Source: an uncultured Prevotellaceae bacterium (GTDB lineage: Bacteria > Bacteroidota > Bacteroidia > Bacteroidales > Muribaculaceae). Taken from it: a stretch of DNA of 64,000 nucleotides. How positions within the stretch are numbered: the stretch's first letter is position 1; the number at the start of each line of letters is the position of its first letter. Location: positions 1 through 64,000 of the forward strand of contig CAMVKS010000002.1 in assembly GCA_947167995.1 (NCBI GenBank), in the 5' to 3' direction. The notes beneath the pieces were generated by a model that saw only the letters and a program-made list of their open reading frames with translations, was not told the origin of the DNA and searched no databases. A program made the translations under genes and the position numbers. Positions 1-7,840 of this stretch are shown here, piece after piece.

Positions 1-319
1 ATAATCTTTTCCATAACTGTTTTCTTTGTTTTTAAAAATTAGAGTATAAATATCACAAATAAAATAACTCCATATGCAAAAATAAGTATAATGATTTTTT
101 GTAACAATAGATTATAAGTGTTTTTTTCTCATGGTTTCAGGCGATTTTAATACCATTTAATTTCTTTACCTGTTCATTTTGGTCCTTTTAAGTTTATTTG
201 GATTTTAGTGGCTTGTTGTATAGAGTCGCAGTTTGCCAGATGAGGAGGGACAGGGGCCGGACAATCCTATCTTGTCTCTCGCCACTCTCACCTCTTTTTC
301 TCACCGCACAAAGACAGCA
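1..319. other. AT-rich flank without a recognisable gene
   Basis: I see no coding region here that reads like a protein on either strand. The first 240 bases are strongly AT-rich. Around 272-300 there is a CT-rich stretch (CTCTCGCCACTCTCACCTC) like those near 7807, 31865 and 52846. The gene that owned this flank is probably outside the window. Confidence 0.5.
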
Positions 320-349
320 AGCCCTGGCGGTGTGTTTACCGTCAGGGCT
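320..349 (-). terminator. Rho-independent terminator of rpsP
   Basis: On the minus strand AGCCCTGACGGT pairs with ACCGCCAGGGCT across a 6-base loop, with one mismatch, followed by a T-rich tail (TTGCTGTCTTTGT). It lies about 57 bases downstream of the rpsP stop. Confidence 0.75.
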
Positions 350-406
350 CAGCCTTATAAGTTAATCAAAAAGAAGTGCCACTAATGGGCGAATGCCATG
401 AGCTGC

Positions 407-997
407 TTACTCAGCGGCGGGAGCTTCCTCGGCGGGTGCCTCGGCAGCGGGAGCCTCGTCGGCAGCCTTTGCTGCGTCCTCGGCGGCTTGTGCCTCGGCA
501 GCTGCTTGAGCTTCGGCCTCTGCCTTAGCGGCAGCGATCTCGGCGCGCTTCTGAGCTACAGCCTCAGCCTTTGCCTCGTTTTTCTTGGCCTCGTCCTCAA
601 GACGTTGCTTGGTAGCGGCCTTCTTAGTTTCACGTTCCTTGTTTCTTACAGCCTCGAGCTTAGCGTCCTTCTCGGCCTTCCAAGCGTCGAAACGTTTTTG
701 AGCCTCTTCCTGGCTGAAAGCGCCCTTCTTCACGCCGCCCTGGAGGTGCTTCATGAGCATCACGCCCTCGCGCGAGAGGATGTTGCGAACGGTGTCGGTT
801 GGGATTGCGCCAACGTTGATCCAATAAAGAGCTCTTTCGAAATTCAAACTTATTGTAGCAGGATTAGTGTTTGGGTTATACGAACCAATCCTTTCAATAA
901 ATCTACCATCTCGTGGTGCCCTGCTATCGGCGATGACAATGGGATAGAACGGATAGTCTTTGCGACCATGACGTTGCAGTCTGATTTTTGTTGCCAT
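407..997 (-). CDS. rpsP: 30S ribosomal protein S16 with long acidic/alanine tail
   Basis: Small-subunit ribosomal protein that binds 16S rRNA during 30S assembly. The first ~80 residues carry the S16 signature: start [20 protein letters not shown], then [11 protein letters not shown] and a segment with [19 protein letters not shown]. Residues ~85-196 form an extension rich in Ala, Glu and Lys, ending in [12 protein letters not shown]. The total of 196 residues is about twice the length of E. coli S16; such tails are usual in Bacteroidetes S16. The start is the only sensible Met, since the family N-terminus begins right there. A terminator hairpin follows at 320-349. Its function is certain; the role of the tail is unknown. 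Confidence 0.96.
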   Translation of the reverse strand: MATKIRLQRHGRKDYPFYPIVIADSRAPRDGRFIERIGSYNPNTNPATISLNFERALYWINVGAIPTDTVRNILSREGVMLMKHLQGGVKKGAFSQEEAQKRFDAWKAEKDAKLEAVRNKERETKKAATKQRLEDEAKKNEAKAEAVAQKRAEIAAAKAEAEAQAAAEAQAAEDAAKAADEAPAAEAPAEEAPAAE

Positions 998-1132
998 GTT
1001 TAATAAGTTTTGTTTTGTGCGGCATGCCCTGCGCTGAAGGCTACCGCGGTTAATAAAAAATTTGTCTTGTCGGCTGCGCCGAAGTTTAGAGGGGAGAGCT
1101 GAGAGTTTAGAGAGACTCTAAACAACACTAAA

Positions 1133-1160
1133 CTCTAAACACTAAACTACGCGAAGCGCG
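1133..1160. repeat. Small hairpin plus 15-bp repeat, also found at 31826
   Basis: Read on the minus strand, a CGCG-stem mini-hairpin is followed by GTTTAGTGTTTAGAG. The same 15-mer follows a different mini-hairpin (AGCAC-TTC-GTGCT) at 31826-31855. Just upstream, 1113-1131 holds GTTTAGAG-AGA-CTCTAAAC. Confidence 0.6.
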
Positions 1161-1201
1161 TTCTTTTCAAAAAGAAAGTGACCGCTTGTGGCCACTCTCG
1201 T

Positions 1202-1275
1202 TGGTTGTCCTGGTAGGATTCGAACCCACGCAAACGGAACCAGAATCCGGTGTGCTACCGTTACACCACAGGACA
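1202..1275 (-). tRNA. tRNA-Gln (anticodon CTG)
   Basis: On the minus strand a full cloverleaf can be read. Acceptor arms TGTCCTG and CAGGACA pair over 7 bp, the D arm is GGTGTAACGGTAGCAC, the anticodon loop is TTCTGGT (CTG reads CAG, Gln), and the T loop is GGTTCGAATCC. Discriminator A is followed by an encoded CCA at 1202-1204. It lies alone between the rpsP and C10 peptidase genes. Confidence 0.93.
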
Positions 1276-1457
1276 TTTTTTTTTGCAATTGCGGGGCAAA
1301 ATTACTACTTTTTTCCGAAACACCAAAACTTTTCCACGTTTTTTTGAAAAAAAGTTTTTCAGTTCTATTATTTTTCGCTCTCAGCCACTTGTTTCAAGGA
1401 GCGGGACAATTGTTAGGTGCCCCGCTCCGCGTTTCTTGCTTCTTGTTGCTCTTGGCG

Positions 1458-4247
1458 TCAGCTTCCCAACAGGATGTTGTAAATGACCGTCACATCGCCT
1501 GCGGTGATGCTGCCATCACCGTTTTGGTCGGCATTGACAACTCCCGTATAGTCATCGTTGAGAATGATGTTGTATAGCAAAGTGATGTCGGTGCTTGTGA
1601 CAACCCCGTCGCCGTCAACGTCTCCAGGCACTGCCACTACAGGCGGCTCGGTGACCACGTCGATGAGCTTGTAGCAGTTGACGTAGTTGCCCACGGTGCC
1701 CTCGGTGGAGCCATGTTTTGCTTCGACCATTATCAAGTAACGCCCAGGCTCGAAGTCGATGCGACTGGATATGTTGATTGCCTTCTCTTCACCTGCGGCA
1801 ATCGTCTGGTTGCCCATATAGAGAATGCCGCCGTTGGTGAGGGTGTACTGGCGCATGCGCACATAGACATATCCGCTGTGGGCCGATGGCGCGCTCAGCG
1901 TCAAGGTTCCCACGAGTTTCTCGCCCTTGACCACATAGTCGGGCAGGTCGATGGAGACGGCATTGAGGAAGATGTTGTTGGCCTCGCCAACATTTATAAT
2001 GACTGGATACAGGTCGTTGTTGGGGTCCAGGGTGATGGTTCCGTCGTCGGTCACATAGCTGATTACAACCTGATAGGTGCCAGGATCAACTGGCAGTTTG
2101 CGATAGAAGGTGAAATTCCTGGCCTCTCCGCGCTCCACTGTGCCATTGCTTTGCTGGTAGATGTAGCTCTTAGTTGGGTCGTTGACATCTACCAGGTTAA
2201 GAATTACGCCCACGTTGCCTGCGCTGCCATAGTTGCGTGCATTGAGGGCGAAATAAATGTTGTCGCCCTGGTTGATGAAATCTTGCAAGTCGGCACGACG
2301 CCACTGTACAGCAGTTGTGAGACGCATGACCGGTGTAGTGGCTGCTGGCAGCACATTGACGATGCCGTCGCCCTGCGATTGCTCAAAAGGATAGTCTTCA
2401 AAGCCTTTTTCGAAGGCAGTGAGGTGGTACTCGCCCTGAGGCATCGCCTCGTCAAGGTCCACTACCAACGAGATGTTCTCCTCGACGGCGTCATAGACAT
2501 TCACTTCGTTCTCATAGTCGAAATACTGGCTCTCGTCGGCCGTGTTTGTGAATCGCACAACGATGTTGCGCAAGCGCACGTCGGGGCTGTTGTTGCGCAG
2601 GTGCAGATTGAAGAGTGCCGAGCCACCCGCATAGACCTCGCCCTGCGGCTGCAGCGGCGAGAGCAGAGTGACATCGGGGTTTGAGCAGCTGTCGTCGAGA
2701 GTGAGTATGCGGCCGCCCTGCACCTGTGTTTTGAAGAATCCCACGTAGGGCTTGTTACGGCTGTCGCGACCACGGCAATAGCGCATGAGCTGCCATGGCG
2801 ACTGGCTGTCCTCGCGGAACACCATCCACACGGTGGCATCACCGTCGGGCACGTCGTTGCCCACCTGCTTGGTGATGTCATAGATCGACGCCATGGCAAG
2901 AAGACCTGTGTGCCCATTTTCAAAGCCTGCGATGTTGCGTTGCTCTGTTTTAAGCACCTTAAGAATCTCACCCTCGCGCACGAGCGCCACACCCAGGTCG
3001 CCTGTGAAGGGCTTGGTATCGAAATTCTCGACTGTGATCATCACGTTGAAGTCGTTGGCGCTCTGTGTAATGAGCCGCATGCTCAGGGAGTTGTAGAGCG
3101 GACGTTCATAGGTAGTGCCGCTTGTGGGAGGCTGAATGCCAGTTATAATCTCTTGATCAACATTGTAGCCACCTGTACCGCCACCAATGCCCAGGTCATC
3201 GGGGTCGAGATGGCTCACGAGGAAATAGCCGTTGCTGGTTCCGTACCATCCCCAGTTGATGTGAACGAAGCCTTCGCTGTCATATCCGTCGCACACAAAG
3301 GCATGGCCACTGCTGCCCACGTCGCTCGAGGCTGCATAATAAACTGGGCGACCGGCATCGAGCTCGCTCTTGATGAGCTGCAACCACTCGGTGCTGCTGT
3401 AATAGTCGCGCTTGCGCATGGTTGTCGCCTGATCATAACTGAAGTACTCGCGCAGTGCGTGTGGCACATCCATCGAGTGTGCTCCACTGCCAGCGGGCTG
3501 GTATTCCATGTTCACCGCCACGCCAAAGTGGGCGGCGAGTGTAGCGACTGCGTTGCCCTGAGCGGTGGTGTAGTCCACGTCGTCGTAGGTTGGCAGCATG
3601 TTGTCCCAGTCGTAGGTGGTGTTGCCAAAGTCGGCTGTCACGCTCTGTCCGTTGACTGTGATGGTCTTCGTGCCACTGCCATGCTCGGGATAGCTGTGAT
3701 AGCGCATGATCTGTGTGGCGGCAGTTGCCACGCATCCCACATAGTAGTGGGTACCATCACTTTGAGTGGGACACATGTTATTGTAAGGACTACCCTGCCC
3801 CCACAGGATGTTGCCAAGCAACGGGGCCACTACCGGCACACCTTGCGACGGCTGAGTAGCGGCCACAGTGTGACGCTTGGCACACGCCTCGACATATCGC
3901 TCATTCAGCACAAGCCAATGTTGCAAGTTATCGGGCATGTTGTCATAGCTGAATGACCCCTGGGAAGAGTAACCTAAAATGGGCACACAGGCGTCATCGC
4001 CAGCAACAATCACCCATCCGTGCCCATCGGCACGGTTCAACACATAAAGCGGTGCATTCCCAGCACTTGCAATGACATCATTGCGAGTCACACGCTGCCA
4101 TTTCACACTAGACTGGCCCACCGCACTCGAGGCAAATCGGTTGGCAACTTGCTCAGCATGCGACCAGTCGATGGGACTGGCCCAAGCCGAGAAACAGCCC
4201 AAAGCCATCAGGGCAATAGATACAAATGTTGATCTCAAAGTTTTCAT
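1458..4247 (-). CDS. Secreted C10-family cysteine peptidase (streptopain-like) with C-terminal dockerin
   Basis: Extracellular papain-fold cysteine protease of the SpeB/streptopain family. Residues 1-24 are a signal peptide (MKTLRSTFVSIALMALGC). A Spi-type propeptide follows. The nucleophile is Cys172 (YYVGCVATAATQIMRYH), and His315 lies in SSGHAFVCDGYD with Asn331-Trp332 in HINWGW. A long region of beta-rich repeats follows, and the last ~55 residues are a type I dockerin-like pair of Ca-binding loops (DVDGDGVVTSTDI and DQNGDGSITAGDV). The frame is open to 4433, but those extra 62 codons translate a tandem DNA repeat (Met-Ile-Pro-Leu...). A promoter -7 box at 4284-4291 lies downstream of that Met, so 4247 is the start. 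The dockerin suggests docking to a cohesin such as the one encoded next door; that is inference. Confidence 0.93.
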   Translation of the reverse strand: MKTLRSTFVSIALMALGCFSAWASPIDWSHAEQVANRFASSAVGQSSVKWQRVTRNDVIASAGNAPLYVLNRADGHGWVIVAGDDACVPILGYSSQGSFSYDNMPDNLQHWLVLNERYVEACAKRHTVAATQPSQGVPVVAPLLGNILWGQGSPYNNMCPTQSDGTHYYVGCVATAATQIMRYHSYPEHGSGTKTITVNGQSVTADFGNTTYDWDNMLPTYDDVDYTTAQGNAVATLAAHFGVAVNMEYQPAGSGAHSMDVPHALREYFSYDQATTMRKRDYYSSTEWLQLIKSELDAGRPVYYAASSDVGSSGHAFVCDGYDSEGFVHINWGWYGTSNGYFLVSHLDPDDLGIGGGTGGYNVDQEIITGIQPPTSGTTYERPLYNSLSMRLITQSANDFNVMITVENFDTKPFTGDLGVALVREGEILKVLKTEQRNIAGFENGHTGLLAMASIYDITKQVGNDVPDGDATVWMVFREDSQSPWQLMRYCRGRDSRNKPYVGFFKTQVQGGRILTLDDSCSNPDVTLLSPLQPQGEVYAGGSALFNLHLRNNSPDVRLRNIVVRFTNTADESQYFDYENEVNVYDAVEENISLVVDLDEAMPQGEYHLTAFEKGFEDYPFEQSQGDGIVNVLPAATTPVMRLTTAVQWRRADLQDFINQGDNIYFALNARNYGSAGNVGVILNLVDVNDPTKSYIYQQSNGTVERGEARNFTFYRKLPVDPGTYQVVISYVTDDGTITLDPNNDLYPVIINVGEANNIFLNAVSIDLPDYVVKGEKLVGTLTLSAPSAHSGYVYVRMRQYTLTNGGILYMGNQTIAAGEEKAINISSRIDFEPGRYLIMVEAKHGSTEGTVGNYVNCYKLIDVVTEPPVVAVPGDVDGDGVVTSTDITLLYNIILNDDYTGVVNADQNGDGSITAGDVTVIYNILLGS

Positions 4248-4283
4248 AAAAAAAGCGTTTTTAATGGGTAAGTCAACAAAACG

Positions 4284-4315
4284 CAAATTTAATAAACATT
4301 TCGAGAAACACCAAC
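4284..4315 (-). promoter_or_regulatory. Promoter of the C10 peptidase
   Basis: The minus strand shows TAAATTTG (4284-4291), a perfect TAnnTTTG -7 box, with GTTG 20 bases upstream as a weak -33 box. The predicted start near 4277 fits translation from 4247, not from the upstream Met at 4433. Confidence 0.6.
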
Positions 4316-4335
4316 TTATGCCTGGAAAAAAGTAT

Positions 4336-4443
4336 GGAATCACTGGAATCAGTGGAATCAGTGGAATCAGTGGAATCACCGGAATCAGTGGAATCAGTGG
4401 AATCACTGGAATCACTGGAATCAGTGGAATCAATGGAATCAGT
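4336..4443. repeat. 9-bp tandem array, 12 units (GGAATCAGT/ACT)
   Basis: Twelve uninterrupted 9-bp units with consensus GGAATCAGT; variants end in ACT, ACC or AAT. It lies about 45 bp upstream of the promoter of the C10 peptidase. A short GGAATAGGAGTGGATAGGAG follows at 4457, related to the 10-bp array at 33181. Confidence 0.95.
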
Positions 4444-4597
4444 CACCCTATTCTAGGAATAGGAGTGGATAGGAGTTGCTAAGAACTACAAGGAGTGATT
4501 AGGGACTACTAGGGGGCAGAATGTCAAAGAACGCTTTACTATAGTGGCGAAGCAAATCTAATGCATTATTAATAATAGAGACAATATTAAAACACAA

Positions 4598-4634
4598 GAA
4601 CACTGCACCCAGTTATGTTGTGGGCGCAATGTTC
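4598..4634. other. Hairpin just upstream of the glutathione peroxidase fragment
   Basis: GAACACTGCACCCA pairs with TGGGCGCAATGTTC around a 9-base loop, with two mismatches. There is no T-tract, so I do not call it a terminator. It ends about 12 bases before the open frame of the gene fragment. Confidence 0.5.
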
Positions 4635-4646
4635 CTGTGATGTGAT

Positions 4647-4958
4647 GTGCCGGCCTCAGCTCAAGAGGTGAACGGCCCAGGCGAGGACCCATTGTTCACC
4701 TTCCTCAAGAAGGAGAAAGGCTTTGAAGGCTTCGACCTCAACCATCCCATCGGTGGCAAACTCGACGAGATGATGCGCAAGATGGATCCTGACTTCGACA
4801 AGAAGCCCGACATCAAGTGGAACTTCACCAAGTTCCTCGTCGACCAGGAAGGCAAAGTAATTGCACGCTACGAGCCCACCCACGACATCAAGCTCATTGA
4901 GCAAGACATAGCCAAGTTCCTCAACCCCAAGACCACTTGCTGCTGCTGTGGCAAGTAA
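4647..4958 (+). pseudogene. Glutathione peroxidase, 5'-truncated C-terminal fragment
   Basis: The 103 codons match only the C-terminal half of a BtuE/GPx-type thiol peroxidase: the VNG...DPLFTFLK segment, then IKWNFTKFLVDQEGKVIARY, and a closing helix. The N-terminal half, which carries the redox-active Cys/Sec, the FTPQY-like motif and the catalytic Gln, is missing; the sequence upstream to 4444 does not encode it in any frame. No ATG begins the frame, only a GTG at 4647. The C-terminus has an odd TTCCCC-type Cys cluster (four Cys before GK). A good terminator still follows. I read it as a gene remnant after deletion of the 5' half, unlikely to be an active peroxidase. Confidence 0.8.
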
Positions 4959-4988
4959 ACACACACAATTAAAACCCTCTATAATTAA

Positions 4989-5024
4989 GGCTCAGAAAAT
5001 CACATTCTGAGCCCTAATTTTATT
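4989..5024 (+). terminator. Terminator of the peroxidase remnant
   Basis: GGCTCAGAA pairs with TTCTGAGCC around a 7-base loop, followed by CTAATTTTATT. Confidence 0.75.
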
Positions 5025-5078
5025 CATATTTAATCACCATCAAGAAAACTAACCCTTTTTTAGGATAATAATAATCAA

Positions 5079-5106
5079 GCACCGCTCAACATAAGCCGAG
5101 CAGTGC
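5079..5106 (-). terminator. Terminator of the cohesin/dockerin gene
   Basis: The minus strand reads GCACTGCTC, a 10-base loop, then GAGCGGTGC and TTGATTATTATT. It lies 27 bases after the stop of the gene ending at 5133. Confidence 0.75.
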
Positions 5107-5132
5107 CTGAAAACGTGACTATTAATTGTTTG

Positions 5133-7184
5133 TTAAACTCCCAGGAGGATGTTGTAAACCTCGGTGATGTCGGCGCTATTTACGTTACCGTCGTTGTTGA
5201 CATCGCTGGTGGCGATGAAAGTGAGGTCGCCACTGAGAAGGTAGCCGTAGAGGGCGGTGATGTCGGCGCTCGAGACATATCCGTCGCAGTTAACGTCACC
5301 GATGATGCGCGTGCTCACGCTGAACGTGCATTGCTCGTTGCCACCGGCATACTTGTCGGTGAGTCCAGGTGTTCCGGCCTTCATGTTGGCAAACGAGAGC
5401 GAGTACTCACCCTCGGGGGTGCCATCTGCGGTGGTGAAATGCATCGTCACCACTCGGCCCTCGCCTGGTGCCATCTCACCGCCAGCAAGCGAATAGACAA
5501 AGCAGCGAATCACGCCGTCGCCAATGCTGCGGTGCGACATCGAGAAGCCAGTGGCACGGTCGCCCATCGCGTATTCATCGCTGGGAGTGAACCAAGCGGC
5601 GGGATAGGTGACATCGAACTGCAAGCCATCGACGGGATCGTAGTTGCTCAGGTCTACATGGAGCAGCAGGTCGCTTCCGTTCAGCACCTCATCGGCAGTG
5701 AAAGTGAGGTAGTTAGGCGCAAAGCGTGAACCCGTCACCTTGATGTTGTGCAGTCGGTGGTCTGGATCGTTGCTGTAGAGCTGCATCATTGCCTCGAAAG
5801 GTGCCTGCTCCTGGCCGTTGAACGACACATGGAGCGTTACGCTCTGCCAAGGTTCAATAACCAATGGGAACGACTCTGCTACAGTGAAGCCATCGGCATT
5901 AAACACCACACGGTCGATGCTCAAAGGCGCATTGCCGTAGTTATAGACATTAACCTCGCCTTGGGCGACCTCTGTAATAGGTGTGGCACCAAGGTCAAGC
6001 TGGTCTTGAGCGTTCAACTGCGGGCTCTGAATGTCGATATAGCCCTCATACTTGTCGCTGAGCACATCCATGTCCTGACCTTTATAGATGGCAGTTAGCA
6101 CGGCCTTTGAAGCGCCCAAGTTGCAGCCATAGCGGCCATTGAGCTTCACGTCGAACGAGGCAATTACGCCGTCATTGCCGCTGAAGGTGCTGTTGCCAAG
6201 TGAATAGGCGATGGCACGGAGCTTGCCGTTGTTGTGAGTCACCACAAGTTGGTGGTCGCCTTTGCGGTCGCTCAGGGCAAACGAGCCGTCAACATATTGC
6301 AGCTGTTCGGGCAAGTCAAACTCAAACTGGAAGCCAGTGATGGCATCCATATTGTTCACTCGCAAGGGGATGGTCACAATGCTGTCGGCGATGCCGCTGG
6401 CGTTCTCCACATGGAGCTCATTGACGGCAAAGGGGTCAGCAACAACGCGGATGGTGTTGGTACCAGCGATATTGTTGCTGAGCAGTCGCACTGTCTCCTC
6501 TATCGCGCCACGTTCAACGGGGCTGTAGGTGATGTCGACATAGCCAGTGTTGCCAGGAGCAATCTCATAGGGGTATGGCGTCTCGCTCGAGAGCTCCGCC
6601 ACACTTGGCTCAATGCCACTGATGATAAGCGGGATATTGCCCACATTGGTCACCTGCAGACTCTGGTGGTAGACATCACGGATGGGAATATGGCCAAAGT
6701 CGATGTCGCGCGTGGCGAGCTGCGCCTTGGCGGCAGCGATGGTGAGTGAGCCACTGGTGGCAGAGGCATCGAGAGCGTTGCCGCTGGCATCGGTGATAGT
6801 GACCTTGGTGGCATCGAGGGCGATGGTCTGCGGCTCGTTACCGAGCAGCACCCTGAACGAGAGCACTTCGCCGCTGCCTGGTGCTATGGTCGCCATGCCA
6901 TTGCTCCACACCATGATGTTGAGCACGCCGTCGCGGATTCCCACCTTGGCGCTGTGGCCGGTGGCACGCGAGGTCAGCACCTCGCTGTTTTCCTCCACAG
7001 TGAAAGCATCGGGGACGGGAATCTGCAGCTGCATTGCGCTCACAGCGTCATCATTCGCAAGGGCGACGGTGAGCGTCACTTCCTCGCCAGGCGCACCCGA
7101 GGCAGTGGGAAGCGACACCACATTCCCCGCCCTAGCCCAAACGGCCATCATCGCACATATTATAAATAATAGTCTATATCTCAT
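5133..7184 (-). CDS. Secreted scaffold-like protein: three cohesin-like and two ASH-type domains, C-terminal dockerin
   Basis: A 683-residue exported protein with no enzymatic motif. Residues 1-19 are a signal peptide. Residues ~22-150 look like a cohesin-type beta-sandwich (opening VVSLPTASGAPGEEVTLTV, later GSGEVLSFRVLL). Residues ~158-250 are an ASH/choice-of-anchor-D-like domain (DIDFGHIPIRD). Residues ~257-385 are a second cohesin-like domain (IADSIVTIPLRVNNMDAITG), and 395-485 a second ASH-like domain. Residues ~492-622 are a third cohesin-like domain (GLQFDVTYPAAWF; PGEGRVVTMHF). Residues 628-683 are a dockerin pair (DVNCDGYVSSADI, DVNNDGNVNSADI). Cohesins bind dockerins in cellulosome-type assemblies; having both on one chain, beside other dockerin proteins, suggests a surface scaffold. 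That role is inference, and the cohesin calls rest on fold-level resemblance. Confidence 0.75.
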   Translation of the reverse strand: MRYRLLFIICAMMAVWARAGNVVSLPTASGAPGEEVTLTVALANDDAVSAMQLQIPVPDAFTVEENSEVLTSRATGHSAKVGIRDGVLNIMVWSNGMATIAPGSGEVLSFRVLLGNEPQTIALDATKVTITDASGNALDASATSGSLTIAAAKAQLATRDIDFGHIPIRDVYHQSLQVTNVGNIPLIISGIEPSVAELSSETPYPYEIAPGNTGYVDITYSPVERGAIEETVRLLSNNIAGTNTIRVVADPFAVNELHVENASGIADSIVTIPLRVNNMDAITGFQFEFDLPEQLQYVDGSFALSDRKGDHQLVVTHNNGKLRAIAYSLGNSTFSGNDGVIASFDVKLNGRYGCNLGASKAVLTAIYKGQDMDVLSDKYEGYIDIQSPQLNAQDQLDLGATPITEVAQGEVNVYNYGNAPLSIDRVVFNADGFTVAESFPLVIEPWQSVTLHVSFNGQEQAPFEAMMQLYSNDPDHRLHNIKVTGSRFAPNYLTFTADEVLNGSDLLLHVDLSNYDPVDGLQFDVTYPAAWFTPSDEYAMGDRATGFSMSHRSIGDGVIRCFVYSLAGGEMAPGEGRVVTMHFTTADGTPEGEYSLSFANMKAGTPGLTDKYAGGNEQCTFSVSTRIIGDVNCDGYVSSADITALYGYLLSGDLTFIATSDVNNDGNVNSADITEVYNILLGV

Positions 7185-7277
7185 ATTCAGTTATCAAATT
7201 TTCGTTAAGATACTGTTCTTTAGACAAACAGACATACTGACAATTTCGTTAGATGATATAGTAATCTCAAAAAGTTG

Positions 7278-7756
7278 CCACTTCGTGGTCATAAAGCCTG
7301 CTTACGCAGGATTTTTATATTATTCCGAGCTTGCGAGGCTTTTCGACACCGAGAGGTGCAGCTTTTCGAAATAATCATGTAATCATTTTATTTTTCCACT
7401 CCTGGCGGAGTGGAAATTAAAGCTTCGCTAAAATTATAATGGTGCTTCGCACTAATTATTAATTAAATTTTAGAGTCGCAGACTCTCTAATTTTCATGTG
7501 CGCAGCACATGGCAAAAAGAGCATCTATCGCAATTGTGCATTATACATTGGTTAAAGTAGCGTTGTTTTCCTCTCACAAAGCTGCACCTACTGGTGTCAC
7601 AAAGTCTTTCAGCATCAATGGGCTTCGTCTCAGCATAAATCAAGCAAGCTTGATGTTCTGCATTCGACTTGCGCCATTGGTCGCGCATGCGCGGAATATT
7701 TATTTTTTTCCTGCGTAAGCAGGCTTTTCGACGAGCTTTGCTCGCAACTTTGTGAG
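7278..7756. repeat. Array of triloop/tetraloop mini-hairpins in AT-rich DNA
   Basis: This 656-bp gene-free gap (7185-7840) is packed with short perfect palindromes: CCAC-TTC-GTGG (7278), CCTGC-TTAC-GCAGG (7297), CCACTCC-TGGC-GGAGTGG (7396), GTGC-TTC-GCAC (7442), AGAGTC-GCA-GACTCT (7472), CATGTGC-GCA-GCACATG (7495), ATCAAGC-AA-GCTTGAT (near 7638), CCTGC-GTAA-GCAGG (near 7710) and CGAGC-TTT-GCTCG (near 7731). Linkers such as CTCTAATTTTCA (7485) and TGGCAAAA (7510) recur at 22831 and 22854 around different stems. No gene is supported here. The rest (7757-7840) is a CT/GA-rich stretch. Confidence 0.8.
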
Positions 7757-7840
7757 ATTAATTTGTATCTAACGCAATTGTGAATGAGGTGGGAAAGTGA
7801 GAGAAGCGAGGTTCTCTCCCCTCTCACTCTCCCCTCTCAC

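Noticed and set aside
398..1003. 201-codon plus-strand frame over rpsP
   Set aside because: It is the Ser/Leu/Gly-rich antisense shadow of the Ala/Glu-rich S16 tail.
2910..3956. Long plus-strand frames over the C10 peptidase and similar ones elsewhere
   Set aside because: They are antisense shadows with unnatural composition, opposite well-supported genes.
4248..4433. N-terminal extension of the C10 peptidase (Met-Ile-Pro-Leu repeats)
   Set aside because: It translates the 9-bp tandem array, and a promoter lies downstream of the Met; a perfect signal peptide starts at 4247.
4336..4443. CRISPR array
   Set aside because: Units are 9 bp without spacers. The same holds for the arrays at 14045, 33181 and 44193.
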